Below, in pieces: positions 16,780 to 25,746 of a stretch of DNA of 64,000 nucleotides (its first letter is position 1; the number at the start of each line of letters is the position of its first letter). Position numbers and translations under genes: made by a program. This DNA comes from UBA1952 sp965246765 (GTDB lineage Bacteria > Bacteroidota > Bacteroidia > Chitinophagales > Chitinophagaceae). The stretch is from contig CBDFFJ010000005.1 in the NCBI GenBank assembly GCA_965246765.1, positions 1,104,248 to 1,168,247 on the forward strand, written 5' to 3'. The notes beneath the pieces are model-generated. The model was not told where the DNA came from and did no database searches. It saw only the letters and a program-made list of their open reading frames with translations.

Positions 16780-17319
16780 ATGAAGGTTCTCGCTTTTTCC
16801 GGCTCACTGCGACCGGGCTCGCTTAATACCGCCTTGCTCCACGCCCTTGCACCCATGATGCCGGAAGGCGTCAGCTATAAAGTCTGGGAAGGCATCGGCA
16901 CGCTGCCACATTTTTCACCGGAAATTGACAGTGATGCCGCTCCGGGGCCTGCCATTGCGTACCGGGCGCTGCTCAGGGCCGCGGATGCGGTAATCATATG
17001 TACGCCCGAATATGCTTTTGGAATGCCGGGCGTATTGAAGAATGCGCTGGATTGGGCGGTCTCTTCCGGAGAACTGGACCGGAAGCCAGTTGCCACTATC
17101 TCAGCATCACCGCTGCCCAGCGGTGGCCAAAAGGCGCACGACTGGCTGACTCAGACACTAACCGCGCTCGGCGCTTATCAGGTAGATGGCGCGAAGCTGA
17201 GTGTGCCGGCGGCGAAGGGAAAGATCGGCGAAGACGGCGTGATCAGGGACGAAGCGCTGGCGCAGGCCCTCCGCCAACTGCTGGGTACATTGCTGAATGC
17301 CGGTAAACCTTCCTGGTAG
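16780..17319 (+). CDS. NADPH-dependent FMN reductase (chromate/quinone reductase-like)
   Basis: From the ATG at 16780 the protein begins MKVLAFSGSLRPGSLNTALL, the flavodoxin-like FMN phosphate-binding loop (GSLRxxSxN). TPEYAFGMPGVLKNALDW (about residues 74-91) is the conserved TPEYN/S-xxPGxLKNAlDW motif of the family. Length (179 aa) is typical. An upstream TTG (16768) adds four unlikely residues. The enzyme transfers electrons from NAD(P)H to flavin, quinones or oxyanions. It is followed 2 bp later by the bestrophin gene, suggesting co-transcription. Confidence 0.9.
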   Translation: MKVLAFSGSLRPGSLNTALLHALAPMMPEGVSYKVWEGIGTLPHFSPEIDSDAAPGPAIAYRALLRAADAVIICTPEYAFGMPGVLKNALDWAVSSGELDRKPVATISASPLPSGGQKAHDWLTQTLTALGAYQVDGAKLSVPAAKGKIGEDGVIRDEALAQALRQLLGTLLNAGKPSW

Positions 17320-17321
17320 CC

Positions 17322-18197
17322 ATGATTTCCTACAATCCAAAGGAATGGTTCGGCATTTTCCGACTCCACAAGGCCGATACCTTCCGCAAGCTGCTGCCGC
17401 TTATCCTATGCATCGCTGCCTACACGGCGCTGATAGCGTTGCTGGAAAAAGAGTGGCTGTCCCTGGCAGACTCATCCCCGCTGAAAAACATTACCTCCAT
17501 GCACTCGCTCATCGGCTTTGCGCTGAGCATGCTGCTGGTATTCCGTACCAACACTGCTTACGACCGCTGGTGGGAAGGCCGCAAGCTCTGGGGCGCCCTC
17601 GTAAACAACAGCCGCAACCTTGCCCTGAAGCTGGTACCAATGCTGCGCGCGAACGAAGCGGAGAAAGCGTTTTTCGCGTCGGCTATTCCCACATTTGCGG
17701 TGCAGCTGGCTACGCATCTTCGCTCGGCAGCTTCAAAGTTTGAGCTGGACGAGCGGCCGCACCCGGAGATTCCGGATTTTGATACGGCGCGCCACGTGCC
17801 GGCGCAGGCGGCAGGCCTGGTGATTGGCCGCATCTATGAGCTGCACCGGGCCGGCGCTATTACGCACGAAGAGCTATTGCTGATGAACGGGGAGATGTCG
17901 TCTTTTATGGATATCTGCGGCGCCTGCGAACGTATCCGCAACACGCCTATTCCTTATTCCTACAGCGCATTTATCAAGAAGTTCATCTTCGTCTATGTGA
18001 TCACCCTGCCTTTTGGGTTTTCGTTTACGCTGGGTTATTGGAGCATACCGGTTGTGGCGCTCATCTTTTACATCCTCGCATCGCTGGAATTGATTGCAGA
18101 GGAAATTGAGGAACCGTTTGGATCGGATCAGAACGACCTGCCCATGGATAGGCTATGCAAGACGATTGAAAAGACGGTGCGGGAGATTTTAGCCTGA
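17322..18197 (+). CDS. Bestrophin family protein (UPF0187, anion channel-like)
   Basis: This 291-aa membrane protein contains the bestrophin signature LLVFRTNTAYDRWWEGRKLWGALVNNSRNLA (about residues 67-98). Hydrophobic helices lie at about 25-42, 62-75 and 225-265, and PFGSDQNDLPMD near the C-terminus corresponds to the conserved acidic region. Bacterial bestrophins form pentameric channels in the inner membrane. The start codon follows the preceding stop by 2 bp. Confidence 0.9.
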   Translation: MISYNPKEWFGIFRLHKADTFRKLLPLILCIAAYTALIALLEKEWLSLADSSPLKNITSMHSLIGFALSMLLVFRTNTAYDRWWEGRKLWGALVNNSRNLALKLVPMLRANEAEKAFFASAIPTFAVQLATHLRSAASKFELDERPHPEIPDFDTARHVPAQAAGLVIGRIYELHRAGAITHEELLLMNGEMSSFMDICGACERIRNTPIPYSYSAFIKKFIFVYVITLPFGFSFTLGYWSIPVVALIFYILASLELIAEEIEEPFGSDQNDLPMDRLCKTIEKTVREILA

Positions 18198-18217
18198 AAG
18201 CAGCCGACCTTTGCGGC

Positions 18218-20413
18218 GTGCAGCCCGTGTCCGTCCTTCTCATAACGCCCCCTTTTACACAGCTCAATACGCCTTATCCGGCTACAGCTTACCTGAAAGG
18301 CTTTCTGGCCACGCGGGGCATCCCGGCGGCCCAGGCCGACTTAGGCATTGAGGTAACGCTTGCACTATTCACACGCGATGCGCTACGGGAGCTGTTTGGC
18401 CGGATCGGGGCTGCTGAGCTTAGTACGAATGCGGCCCGAATGATCATGCTGCGTGAAGAATACCTGGACAGCATTGATGCCGTTATTCTCTTTTTACAAG
18501 GGAAGAACCCGACGCTGGCACACCGTATTGCACAGCGGAACTTCCTGCCCGAAGCATCGCGCTTTGCACAGGCAGCCGACCTTACGCATGCCTTTGGGCA
18601 AATGGGCGTTCAGGATAAGGCAAAGCACCTGGCGACACTGTACCTGGAAGACCTTTCCGATCTTATTCAGGAATGCCTTGATCCCCACTTCGGTTTTTCC
18701 CGCTACGCGGAAAGGCTGGCACGCTCCGCCGGTTCATTTGATGCGATGCAGGATGCGCTGGATGCGCCGCCGTCGTTTGTGGATGCGCTGCTGCTGCGCA
18801 TCCTGGAAGAAAAGATTCAGCAGACAGCGCCGCCGCTTATAGCCTTGTCTGTGCCTTTCCCCGGAAACCTCTATTCCGCGCTCCGCTGCGGCCAATACCT
18901 CAAGGCAAAGCATCCACACATCAAAGTGGCTATGGGCGGCGGCTTTCCGAATACGGAGCTGCGCAGCCTGAGCGAACCACGGGTATTTGATTATGTGGAT
19001 TTCATCACGCTGGATGACGGCGAGGCGCCGTTGGAGCAATTGGTAGCCCATGTGCAGGGGCTTATCCCGGTGCAGGCGCTGAAGCGGACATTTACTTTAA
19101 GCAAAGACAGCCAGGGAGCGTCATCGGTCATCTTCATCAACAATGCGGCATGCGCAGACTATCGCCAGGGCCAGATAGGAACACCGGATTACGGCGGTCT
19201 GCCGCTGGGCGGCTACATATCGGCCATTGAGATAACCAACCCCATGCACACGCTCTGGAGCGACGGGCGCTGGAACAAGCTGACGATGGCGCATGGCTGC
19301 TATTGGGGTAAATGCACCTTCTGCGACATCTCGCTCCCCTACATCGCGGATTACGAGCCGCTGACGGCTGCCATGATTGCCGACCGGATGGAGCAGCTCG
19401 TCGCGCAAACGGGTACCACGGGCTTTCACTTTGTGGACGAAGCGGCGCCGCCGGCCCTCATGCGCGGCTTAGCGCTGGAGCTTCTTTCCCGCAGGCTCGT
19501 TGTAAGCTGGTGGGCCAATATCCGCTTCGAAAAAGCATTTTCCCGTGACCTGTGCCAGCTGCTCAGCGCTTCCGGCTGCATAGCGGTGAGCGGTGGGCTG
19601 GAGGTTGCATCGGACAGGCTGCTGCAACTGATTCAGAAGGGAATTACCGTGGAACAGGTGGCGCGTGTGAACAAACATTTTACCGAAGCCGGCATCATGG
19701 TGCACGCTTACCTGATGTACGGTTTCCCCACGCAGACGGCGCAGGAAACGATTGACTCGCTGGAGGGTGTGAGGCAGATGTTTAAGGCCGGCATTCTGCA
19801 GTCCGCCTTCTGGCATCAGTTTGCCATGACTGCCCATGCGCCGGTAGGTCTGGAGCCGGCGGCATTCGGGGTCGCGCACCACGAGGCGCATACCACCGGG
19901 ACTTTTGCCAACAACGATATTCTACACACCGACCCTGGCGGCGCTGACCACGACACCTTTTCTTACGGACTGAAGAAATCACTGCTCAACTGGATGAACG
20001 GCATTGGCCTGGACGCGCCGCTGCACAGCTGGTTTGACTTTAAGACGCCAAAGCCGACAGTGAAGCCAGACTATATCGTTTCCGTACTGGAAACTGAAAC
20101 TTACACCGCTGCAAAACCAACAGCCCGCGTTGTGTATGCAGGCGCTGCGCCGCGCTTTGAAGTCGTGACGAAAAGCAAGAAAGGTGCAAGCTGGGAAGTC
20201 GCATCAATCACCTTTGAAAATCTGCGTGGAACCCATAACATCAAAGTGCCGGTAGCGCAAGGCGAATGGCTGATGAGACTGCTGCCCAGGTTGCCGCTCA
20301 CACTGGCGGAAGTAAAGGCTGATTTTGAAGCGGAAGGACTGGATGATTTTGAGCTGTTCTGGGACAACAAGCCAGTGAGCGAGCTATGGAAGGCGGGACT
20401 ATGGCTTTTGTAA
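18218..20413 (+). CDS. B12-binding-domain radical SAM protein
   Basis: This 731-aa protein starts at GTG 18218 (MQPVSVLLITPPFTQLNTPYPATAYLKGF). The N-terminal part resembles a cobalamin-binding Rossmann domain that ends near AMGGGFPNTELRSL...FDYVDFITLDDGEAPLEQL. The radical SAM cluster site is CYWGKCTFCD (CxxxxCxxC spacing, about 367-376), followed by GFHFVDEAAPP and a typical HemN-like barrel. Substrate is unknown; this architecture covers methyltransferases and ring-forming enzymes. It is 20 bp after the bestrophin gene and may share its transcript. Confidence 0.87.
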   Translation: MQPVSVLLITPPFTQLNTPYPATAYLKGFLATRGIPAAQADLGIEVTLALFTRDALRELFGRIGAAELSTNAARMIMLREEYLDSIDAVILFLQGKNPTLAHRIAQRNFLPEASRFAQAADLTHAFGQMGVQDKAKHLATLYLEDLSDLIQECLDPHFGFSRYAERLARSAGSFDAMQDALDAPPSFVDALLLRILEEKIQQTAPPLIALSVPFPGNLYSALRCGQYLKAKHPHIKVAMGGGFPNTELRSLSEPRVFDYVDFITLDDGEAPLEQLVAHVQGLIPVQALKRTFTLSKDSQGASSVIFINNAACADYRQGQIGTPDYGGLPLGGYISAIEITNPMHTLWSDGRWNKLTMAHGCYWGKCTFCDISLPYIADYEPLTAAMIADRMEQLVAQTGTTGFHFVDEAAPPALMRGLALELLSRRLVVSWWANIRFEKAFSRDLCQLLSASGCIAVSGGLEVASDRLLQLIQKGITVEQVARVNKHFTEAGIMVHAYLMYGFPTQTAQETIDSLEGVRQMFKAGILQSAFWHQFAMTAHAPVGLEPAAFGVAHHEAHTTGTFANNDILHTDPGGADHDTFSYGLKKSLLNWMNGIGLDAPLHSWFDFKTPKPTVKPDYIVSVLETETYTAAKPTARVVYAGAAPRFEVVTKSKKGASWEVASITFENLRGTHNIKVPVAQGEWLMRLLPRLPLTLAEVKADFEAEGLDDFELFWDNKPVSELWKAGLWLL

Positions 20414-20419
20414 CGCCCG

Positions 20420-21052
20420 TTACTCGTCGTCCTTATCCTCGCGTTCTTCTTTTTTTACTTTCCGCTGATCAGCTTTCTCGTCGCGGGCATCCTTGCGCGA
20501 GTCTGTTTTTTCGGCCTTCTTGTCCGCCTTATCTTCAGCTACTTCCTGCTGAGCCTCGGCGCTGTTGTCGGTACTCTTGGTCAACTCCAGACTGAAGGGC
20601 GTCACCCAGCGGAAAATATCCACGCTCGTCTTCGTCCCGCTTTTGCAGGAAGAACGCAGCGTTTTGTCGGCGGCATTCAGGCGCACATTGCTAAACACGC
20701 CGCACACTCCGCCGGGGTTTTCAGGCGCTTCAAAGGTCTTTTCCTGCGGGTTGTACAGGAAGATGTCATAGACGGTCGGCGCGGCAGGGTTTGCAGCGTC
20801 CTTGCTGGTGAAGGCAAAATCTTTGGCGCCGTCAAAGTTGTAGTCGGCTGTTTTTATAAGAAACGCGTTACTGCCGTTTTGCGTCAGATCAAGCTCAATG
20901 GCCTCCACGCCCGGAATAAGCACCTGCACAGTCTTGCTTCCCACAGCATGACTGATGGTTGCTGCAAGGCCAGGTGTTATCTGCAGCTTCTTCGTCTGTG
21001 CCATTGCCGACATGGAGAGCGCAAGGACGAGCATTGTGAATGAGTATTTCAT
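20420..21052 (-). CDS. Secreted XAC2610-like protein with charged C-terminal tail
   Basis: Start chosen at ATG 21052 (MKYSFTMLVLALSMSAMAQ), a clean signal peptide. The mature N-terminal part carries TADYNFDGAKDFAF and TVYDIFLYNPQEKTFE, motifs I associate with XAC2610-type periplasmic proteins and calcium-like NFDG turns. From about residue 165 the chain is almost only Asp, Glu, Lys and Arg, and probably disordered. The gene converges on the radical SAM gene. Function unknown. Confidence 0.75.
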   Translation of the reverse strand: MKYSFTMLVLALSMSAMAQTKKLQITPGLAATISHAVGSKTVQVLIPGVEAIELDLTQNGSNAFLIKTADYNFDGAKDFAFTSKDAANPAAPTVYDIFLYNPQEKTFEAPENPGGVCGVFSNVRLNAADKTLRSSCKSGTKTSVDIFRWVTPFSLELTKSTDNSAEAQQEVAEDKADKKAEKTDSRKDARDEKADQRKVKKEEREDKDDE

Positions 21053-21184
21053 AGCAGGCATTCTTTGCCAAAAATGAGGCCGGACCGGGGTTGGGGCCTT
21101 GTTAATCGTCTAAATTAAGTCCTTCGCTCATGTATCCGTTGCCGGCTTTTGCCTCAATTCTGCGAAAGGCTATATCTTTCGCTC

Positions 21185-21562
21185 ATGTACCGGTATGCCG
21201 CGCTCTTCGGGCTCCTCTTTTTAAGTGCGTGCTTTCTAAGCAGGAAGTCAACAACTACTACGACGGCGACAGCGGTGGCAGCGAGGAAGAAGACGATCCC
21301 TTTCCGGTACGGCAGCCCCCGCGACGAAATTCTGGCGCAGATCACCGACCGCAGCGAGCTGATGATTGCGGAATTCAACTACCCGCAGGGGCACCTCGTG
21401 ACGTACCAATACGCCCGCTTCGGAAAGGCCGGCTATAAAACGTCCAGGTATTATCTCTACTTCATGAACGACACGCTCATTCGCAAGAGCGGCGAGGAAG
21501 ATGTGGTGCAAGGCGCGCGGAAGGCGATTGCGGAATATTACCGCGCTGACAACGAGGATTAA
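21185..21562 (+). CDS. Small lipoprotein of unknown function
   Basis: I place the start at ATG 21185 (MYRYAALFGLLFLSACFL), which yields a lipobox LSAC; an upstream in-frame ATG (21149) would bury the signal peptide. After a Thr-rich linker (STTTTTATAVAARKK) comes a compact domain of about 90 residues with FRYGSPRDEILAQI, LVTYQYARFGKAGYKTSRYYLYFMNDTLI. It resembles small Bacteroidota DUF lipoproteins, but I cannot name the family. It ends 37 bp before dgt. Confidence 0.7.
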   Translation: MYRYAALFGLLFLSACFLSRKSTTTTTATAVAARKKTIPFRYGSPRDEILAQITDRSELMIAEFNYPQGHLVTYQYARFGKAGYKTSRYYLYFMNDTLIRKSGEEDVVQGARKAIAEYYRADNED

Positions 21563-21599
21563 GCTATTCGCCCTTGCCATCGGCTACCTTTACGCCCGC

Positions 21600-22988
21600 A
21601 TGAACTGGCAGAGCCTCTACAGCCCCCGCCGCACGGGCGACCGCCCACGGAAAGACGCTAATCCCGACACGGCGCGCACCTCCTACATCCGCGACTACGA
21701 TCGCATCATTTTTTCCTCGGCATTCCGGCGGCTTCAGAATAAGACGCAGGTTTTCCCGCTTCCCGGGGCCGTATTCGTTCACAACCGGCTGACGCACTCG
21801 CTGGAGGTGGCCTCCGTGGGCCGCTCGCTGGGCAAGGCTGTTGGCGACGCGCTTGCAGAAAAGCATTTTGGCAATGACGAAGCCGGAGCCGTTTTTTACC
21901 GGTATGAGCTTCCATCCGTAATAGCTTCGGCCTGTCTTGCGCATGATATCGGCAATCCGCCATTCGGGCATTCCGGCGAAGACGCCATTCGGACATTCTT
22001 CAATGAACTGGGCGGCAATGAGGGCAGGATGCTGGAAGGCGCCCTGACGCCCAACCAGCTGGCAGATTTCCGGAAGTTTGAAGGCAACGCCGCAGCTTTC
22101 CGCATTCTCACGCATCACTTTAATGAAGCGGACGAAGGCGGGTACCGGCTCACCTTCGCTACGCTTGCTTCCATCGTTAAGTATCCCTGCATCTCTGCCG
22201 AGGGCTTTAATAAAAAGACGGGAAAAGTGGCCACGAAAAAGAGCGGCTTTTTTGATTCCGAACGGGAAACTTTCCGGCAAATTGCCGAGACGCTGGACAT
22301 TCCGAAGCTGCCGGGATTTGAAGCCGTTTACAGCCGCCACCCCTTTGTTTTCCTCGTGGAGGCTGCCGACGACATCTGCTACCGCATCATAGACCTGGAA
22401 GATGCACACCGCCTCGGCATTCTGTCGCTGGATAAGTTTAAGGAGCTGTTTCTGCCCTTCTTCGCTGAAGAAACCGGCAAATATGACCGGCTGGACTATC
22501 TGGAAGGCAAGCTTGCAGCTATCAATGATGAAAATCAGCAGGTACAATTCATCCGCGCCAAGTGGATTGGCCTCATGGTCAAAAAGCTGACAGCGGCATT
22601 TCTGGACCGGGAAGAAGCATTGCTTGCCGGCCGGCTCGAAGATTCTTTGCTGGATTGCCTGGATGATCGAAGCCTCCGGCTGATTGCCCGGATCAACCAA
22701 TTCTCAGTGCAATGTGTTTATAGCTACAAGTCGGTGCTTGAAATTGAGGTGGCGGGCTACCACGTGATCGGCGGGCTGCTCAAGGCATTTGTTGGCGCGG
22801 TATTGCAGCCGCAGCAGTCGCGCAGTAGCAAGCTGCTTCAGCTTATACCAAGGCAGTTTCCGGTGCGTAATGACATTCTGTATAATGATATTCAGTCCAT
22901 CGTTGATTTCATTGCCGGCATGACGGATCTGTATGCCCTGGACCTTTACCGAAAAATAACCGGCATCTCCATTCCTGACCTCCGATGA
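21600..22988 (+). CDS. dgt: Deoxyguanosinetriphosphate triphosphohydrolase (dGTPase)
   Basis: From ATG 21600 the protein (462 aa) begins MNWQSLYSPRRTGDRPRKD and continues RTSYIRDYDRIIFSSAFRRLQNKTQVFP, the conserved dGTPase N-terminus. HD-domain metal ligands are in NRLTHSLEVASVGRSLG and ACLAHDIGNPPFGHSGEDAI. Late residues (YKSVLEIEVAGYHVIGGLL) fit the C-terminal helical region. The enzyme hydrolyses dGTP to deoxyguanosine and triphosphate, helping control dNTP pools. It overlaps queA by 4 bp (ATGA), suggesting translational coupling. Confidence 0.94.
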   Translation: MNWQSLYSPRRTGDRPRKDANPDTARTSYIRDYDRIIFSSAFRRLQNKTQVFPLPGAVFVHNRLTHSLEVASVGRSLGKAVGDALAEKHFGNDEAGAVFYRYELPSVIASACLAHDIGNPPFGHSGEDAIRTFFNELGGNEGRMLEGALTPNQLADFRKFEGNAAAFRILTHHFNEADEGGYRLTFATLASIVKYPCISAEGFNKKTGKVATKKSGFFDSERETFRQIAETLDIPKLPGFEAVYSRHPFVFLVEAADDICYRIIDLEDAHRLGILSLDKFKELFLPFFAEETGKYDRLDYLEGKLAAINDENQQVQFIRAKWIGLMVKKLTAAFLDREEALLAGRLEDSLLDCLDDRSLRLIARINQFSVQCVYSYKSVLEIEVAGYHVIGGLLKAFVGAVLQPQQSRSSKLLQLIPRQFPVRNDILYNDIQSIVDFIAGMTDLYALDLYRKITGISIPDLR

Positions 22989-24211
22989 GCGACAATCCGA
23001 GAGGCCTGCCTATAGCCGACTACAGCTACAATCTGCCCGATGAGCGCATCGCCCGCTATCCCTTGCCCGAGCGCGACGGCGCCAAACTGCTTATATACGA
23101 AGAAGGGGAAATTCAGGAAGACATCTTCCGGCATATCGCCATGTACGTTCCGGAAGGCGCCTTGCTGGTAGTGAATAATGCAAAGGTGGTGCGGGCAAGG
23201 ATGCATTTTCAAAAGCCGACCGGGGGCCTGATTGAGATCTTCTGCCTGGAGCCGCATCAGCATTACGCAGATATCACAACCGCCATGGCGCGGCAGGGTG
23301 AGGTACTCTGGCAATGCCTGGTAGGTGGCGCCGCTAAATGGAAGGAAGGCGCCACCCTGAGCCTTCAAAGCGGGAACCTCACCGTGCTCGCCGACCTGCA
23401 TGCACGCAATAAAACAGACTTCACCATCCACTTCCGCTGGACACCCGAGGCCAAAACCTGGGGCGAGGTAATGGAAGCCGTAGGCAAGGTGCCGCTGCCG
23501 CCTTACCTGGGCCGCGAGGCAGAGGATGAGGATGAGCAGAGCTATCAAACCCTTTTTGCAGCCCACGAGGGAAGCGTAGCCGCGCCAACCGCTTCGCTGC
23601 ACTTTACGCCCGGCGTGCTGGACAATCTGGCTGCTATGGGTGTGCAAACGGCCAGCGTAACGCTCCACGTAGGCGCAGGCACGTTCATGCCGCTCAAAGG
23701 CGAGCTGACCGGTGAGCACCTGATGCACGGGGAATGGATTGAGGTAAGCGCCGATACTATAGCCCGGTTGATAGAAGCGCGTGAAAACCCCGTTATCGCG
23801 GGCGGCACCACGGCGCTGCGCACGCTGGAGAGCCTGTTCTGGCTCGGCTGTAAAGTCGCCTCCAACCCCGCTGTTTCGCTTCCCGGCCTTACTGTCTCAC
23901 AATGGGAATGGTGCGACTCCCCATCCAGCTTTGGCGCGCAGGAAGCGCTTGCGGCGCTGCAAGGCTGGATGGCGGCGCGTAACATGAGCCGGCTGATCAC
24001 ACGCACCGGCATCCTGATAACGCCGGGCTACAAGTTCCGGATGGTTGATGCCCTGATCACCAACTTTCACCAGCCGGAAAGTACCCTTGTGTTACTGGTT
24101 GCAGCCTTCCTGGGCAAGGACTGGCGAAAAGTATATGACTATGCCCTGCAAAAGGGCTTTCGCTTTCTGAGCTATGGAGATGCCAGCCTTTTGTGGCGAA
24201 GGCAGCACTGA
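22985..24211 (+). CDS. queA: S-adenosylmethionine:tRNA ribosyltransferase-isomerase family protein
   Basis: The 408-aa protein starts at the ATGA overlap with dgt. Family motifs include IADYSYNLPDERIARYPLPERDGAKLL, VVNNAKVVRARMHF, HVGAGTFMPLKGE and ITNFHQPESTLVLLVAAFLG. QueA adds the epoxycyclopentane ring to queuosine in tRNA. The protein is about 50 residues longer than classical QueA (around 350 aa) and lacks some N-terminal spacing, as in the QueA-like branch common in Bacteroidota. A paralogue with modified specificity is therefore possible. Confidence 0.9.
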   Translation: MSDNPRGLPIADYSYNLPDERIARYPLPERDGAKLLIYEEGEIQEDIFRHIAMYVPEGALLVVNNAKVVRARMHFQKPTGGLIEIFCLEPHQHYADITTAMARQGEVLWQCLVGGAAKWKEGATLSLQSGNLTVLADLHARNKTDFTIHFRWTPEAKTWGEVMEAVGKVPLPPYLGREAEDEDEQSYQTLFAAHEGSVAAPTASLHFTPGVLDNLAAMGVQTASVTLHVGAGTFMPLKGELTGEHLMHGEWIEVSADTIARLIEARENPVIAGGTTALRTLESLFWLGCKVASNPAVSLPGLTVSQWEWCDSPSSFGAQEALAALQGWMAARNMSRLITRTGILITPGYKFRMVDALITNFHQPESTLVLLVAAFLGKDWRKVYDYALQKGFRFLSYGDASLLWRRQH

Positions 24212-24262
24212 GTCCATGCAGCTTACTTTTGCTTGCCGGCTTTACATTTTCAAACAAGCATT

Positions 24263-25099
24263 GTGACCCGTACAGAATTCATCACTGCCGCCCTCTCTGA
24301 AGACATTGGCCGCGGCGACTTCTCCACGCTCTCCTCCATCCCGAAAGGAACGACGGGAAAGGCCGTGCTGAAAATCAAGGAAGATGGCATTCTCGCAGGC
24401 GTATCGCTGGCGCAGGATATCTTTCATCATCTGGAGCGCTCCGCTAAATTCATTATCCACAAAAAAGACGGCGACCGGATGATGAAGGGCGAAGCTGCTT
24501 TTGAAGTGGCGGCCTCTGTTCACACCATCCTGCAGGCCGAGCGCCTTACGCTGAACTGCATGCAGCGCATGAGCGGCATTGCCACACTCACCCATCAGTA
24601 TGTAGATAAGGTGCGCGGATATAAGACCCGCATCCTGGATACGCGGAAGACCACGCCCCTGTTCCGCCAGTTTGAAAAAGAAGCGGTACGCCTCGGCGGC
24701 GGCGTCAACCACCGCATGGGCCTGTACGATATGGTGATGCTGAAAGACAATCACATTGATTACGCGGGCGGCATCCGCGAGGCCATTCATCAGACCAACG
24801 ACTACCTGCGGGCCAATAGCCTGCCGCTCCGGATAGAAGTGGAGACGCGCAGCATAGCCGATGTGCGCGAGGTGCTGGCCGTAGGCGATGTGCAGCGCAT
24901 CATGCTGGACAATTTTGACCCGCGCGATATTGAGGAGGCTGTGAAGCTGATCGGGGGGAAGTATGAAACGGAGGCCTCCGGCGGCATCACGCTGGAAAAT
25001 ATCGTGTCTTATGCGCGCACCGGTGTTGATTTTATCTCTGTGGGCGCCATTACACACCACGCAGTCTCGCTTGACCTGAGCCTGAAAGCTCAACTGTGA
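24263..25099 (+). CDS. nadC: Nicotinate-nucleotide pyrophosphorylase (carboxylating)
   Basis: Start chosen at GTG 24263 (MTRTEFITAALSEDIGRGDFSTLS), giving 278 aa, the usual length; a TTG ten codons upstream would add unconserved sequence. QPRTase features are LNCMQRMSGIATLT, TRKTTPLFRQFEKEAVRLGGGVNHRMGLYDMVMLKDNH, EVETRSIADV, and EASGGITLENIVSYARTGVDFISVGAITH. It converts quinolinate and PRPP to nicotinate mononucleotide in NAD synthesis. No nadA/nadB lies nearby. Confidence 0.96.
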   Translation: MTRTEFITAALSEDIGRGDFSTLSSIPKGTTGKAVLKIKEDGILAGVSLAQDIFHHLERSAKFIIHKKDGDRMMKGEAAFEVAASVHTILQAERLTLNCMQRMSGIATLTHQYVDKVRGYKTRILDTRKTTPLFRQFEKEAVRLGGGVNHRMGLYDMVMLKDNHIDYAGGIREAIHQTNDYLRANSLPLRIEVETRSIADVREVLAVGDVQRIMLDNFDPRDIEEAVKLIGGKYETEASGGITLENIVSYARTGVDFISVGAITHHAVSLDLSLKAQL

Positions 25100-25174
25100 T
25101 CCCGGATTGAAACCTTGTACAATAAACTGGTTAATGAACGCGGGCCTTATCAATGCCCGATCCCGTATAGACTT

Positions 25175-25690
25175 ATGAAAAAGCTATTTGCCTGTCTGGC
25201 CTTCTGTCTCCTTTCCATTACAGCGCAAGCGCAGCTGAGTGCCCGCGACTCCATGCAGCTGCCGGCTTACCAGCGCTTCCCTACGCTGCCGGCCTTTAAC
25301 CTGCTGCTGCAGGACAGCGCCACGGAATTCAATACCTACAACATTAAAGAAGGCCGCCCGACGGTTCTATTCTTCTTCTCGCCCGATTGTGAGCATTGCC
25401 AGATGACTACCGACTCGCTGATGAAGCATATGGACGAGATGAAATCGGCGGACTTTTATATGTTCACCTTTATGCCGCTTGCTTTGCTGCGGCCGTTCGC
25501 GGAAAAGCGTCATCTGAACGACTATAAGAACATTACTCTTGGAAAGGATTATCAGTTCTTTTTTCCGGATTTCTACAAAGCGACAACCGTTCCTTACCTC
25601 GTCGTGTATGACCGGAAGAAGCGGCTGGTAAAACTCTGGAACGGCACCGTTAAGATGCCGGAGCTGATTTCGGTTTTAAAATCTTTATAG
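25175..25690 (+). CDS. Secreted thioredoxin-like protein
   Basis: From ATG 25175 there is a clear signal peptide (MKKLFACLAFCLLSITAQAQ) and then a thioredoxin/AhpC-TSA fold. The redox motif is CEHC in FFFSPDCEHCQMTTDSL (about residue 70), with the cis-Pro loop at ATTVPYLVVYD. The 171-aa length is typical of ResA/TlpA-like proteins. It probably reduces disulphides or assists cytochrome maturation in the periplasm. A strong terminator hairpin overlaps its end. Confidence 0.88.
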   Translation: MKKLFACLAFCLLSITAQAQLSARDSMQLPAYQRFPTLPAFNLLLQDSATEFNTYNIKEGRPTVLFFFSPDCEHCQMTTDSLMKHMDEMKSADFYMFTFMPLALLRPFAEKRHLNDYKNITLGKDYQFFFPDFYKATTVPYLVVYDRKKRLVKLWNGTVKMPELISVLKSL

Positions 25691-25727
25691 AAAAAGGGCA
25701 GGACTTTTACAAATCCTGCCCTTTTTT
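25691..25727. terminator. Bidirectional rho-independent terminator
   Basis: AAAAAGGGCAGGA and TCCTGCCCTTTTTT form a perfect stem of about 13 bp around a 10-base loop, with A and T runs on either side. It can therefore stop transcription both from the thioredoxin gene and from the convergent protease gene. Confidence 0.92.
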
Positions 25728-25746
25728 AATCCTTTCAATCAAGGTT

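Noticed and set aside
21564..22700. A 378-codon open frame on the minus strand
   Set aside because: It lies entirely antisense to dgt, whose HD motifs and coupling to queA are clear. The antisense protein has no recognisable domain; it is a GC-skew shadow.
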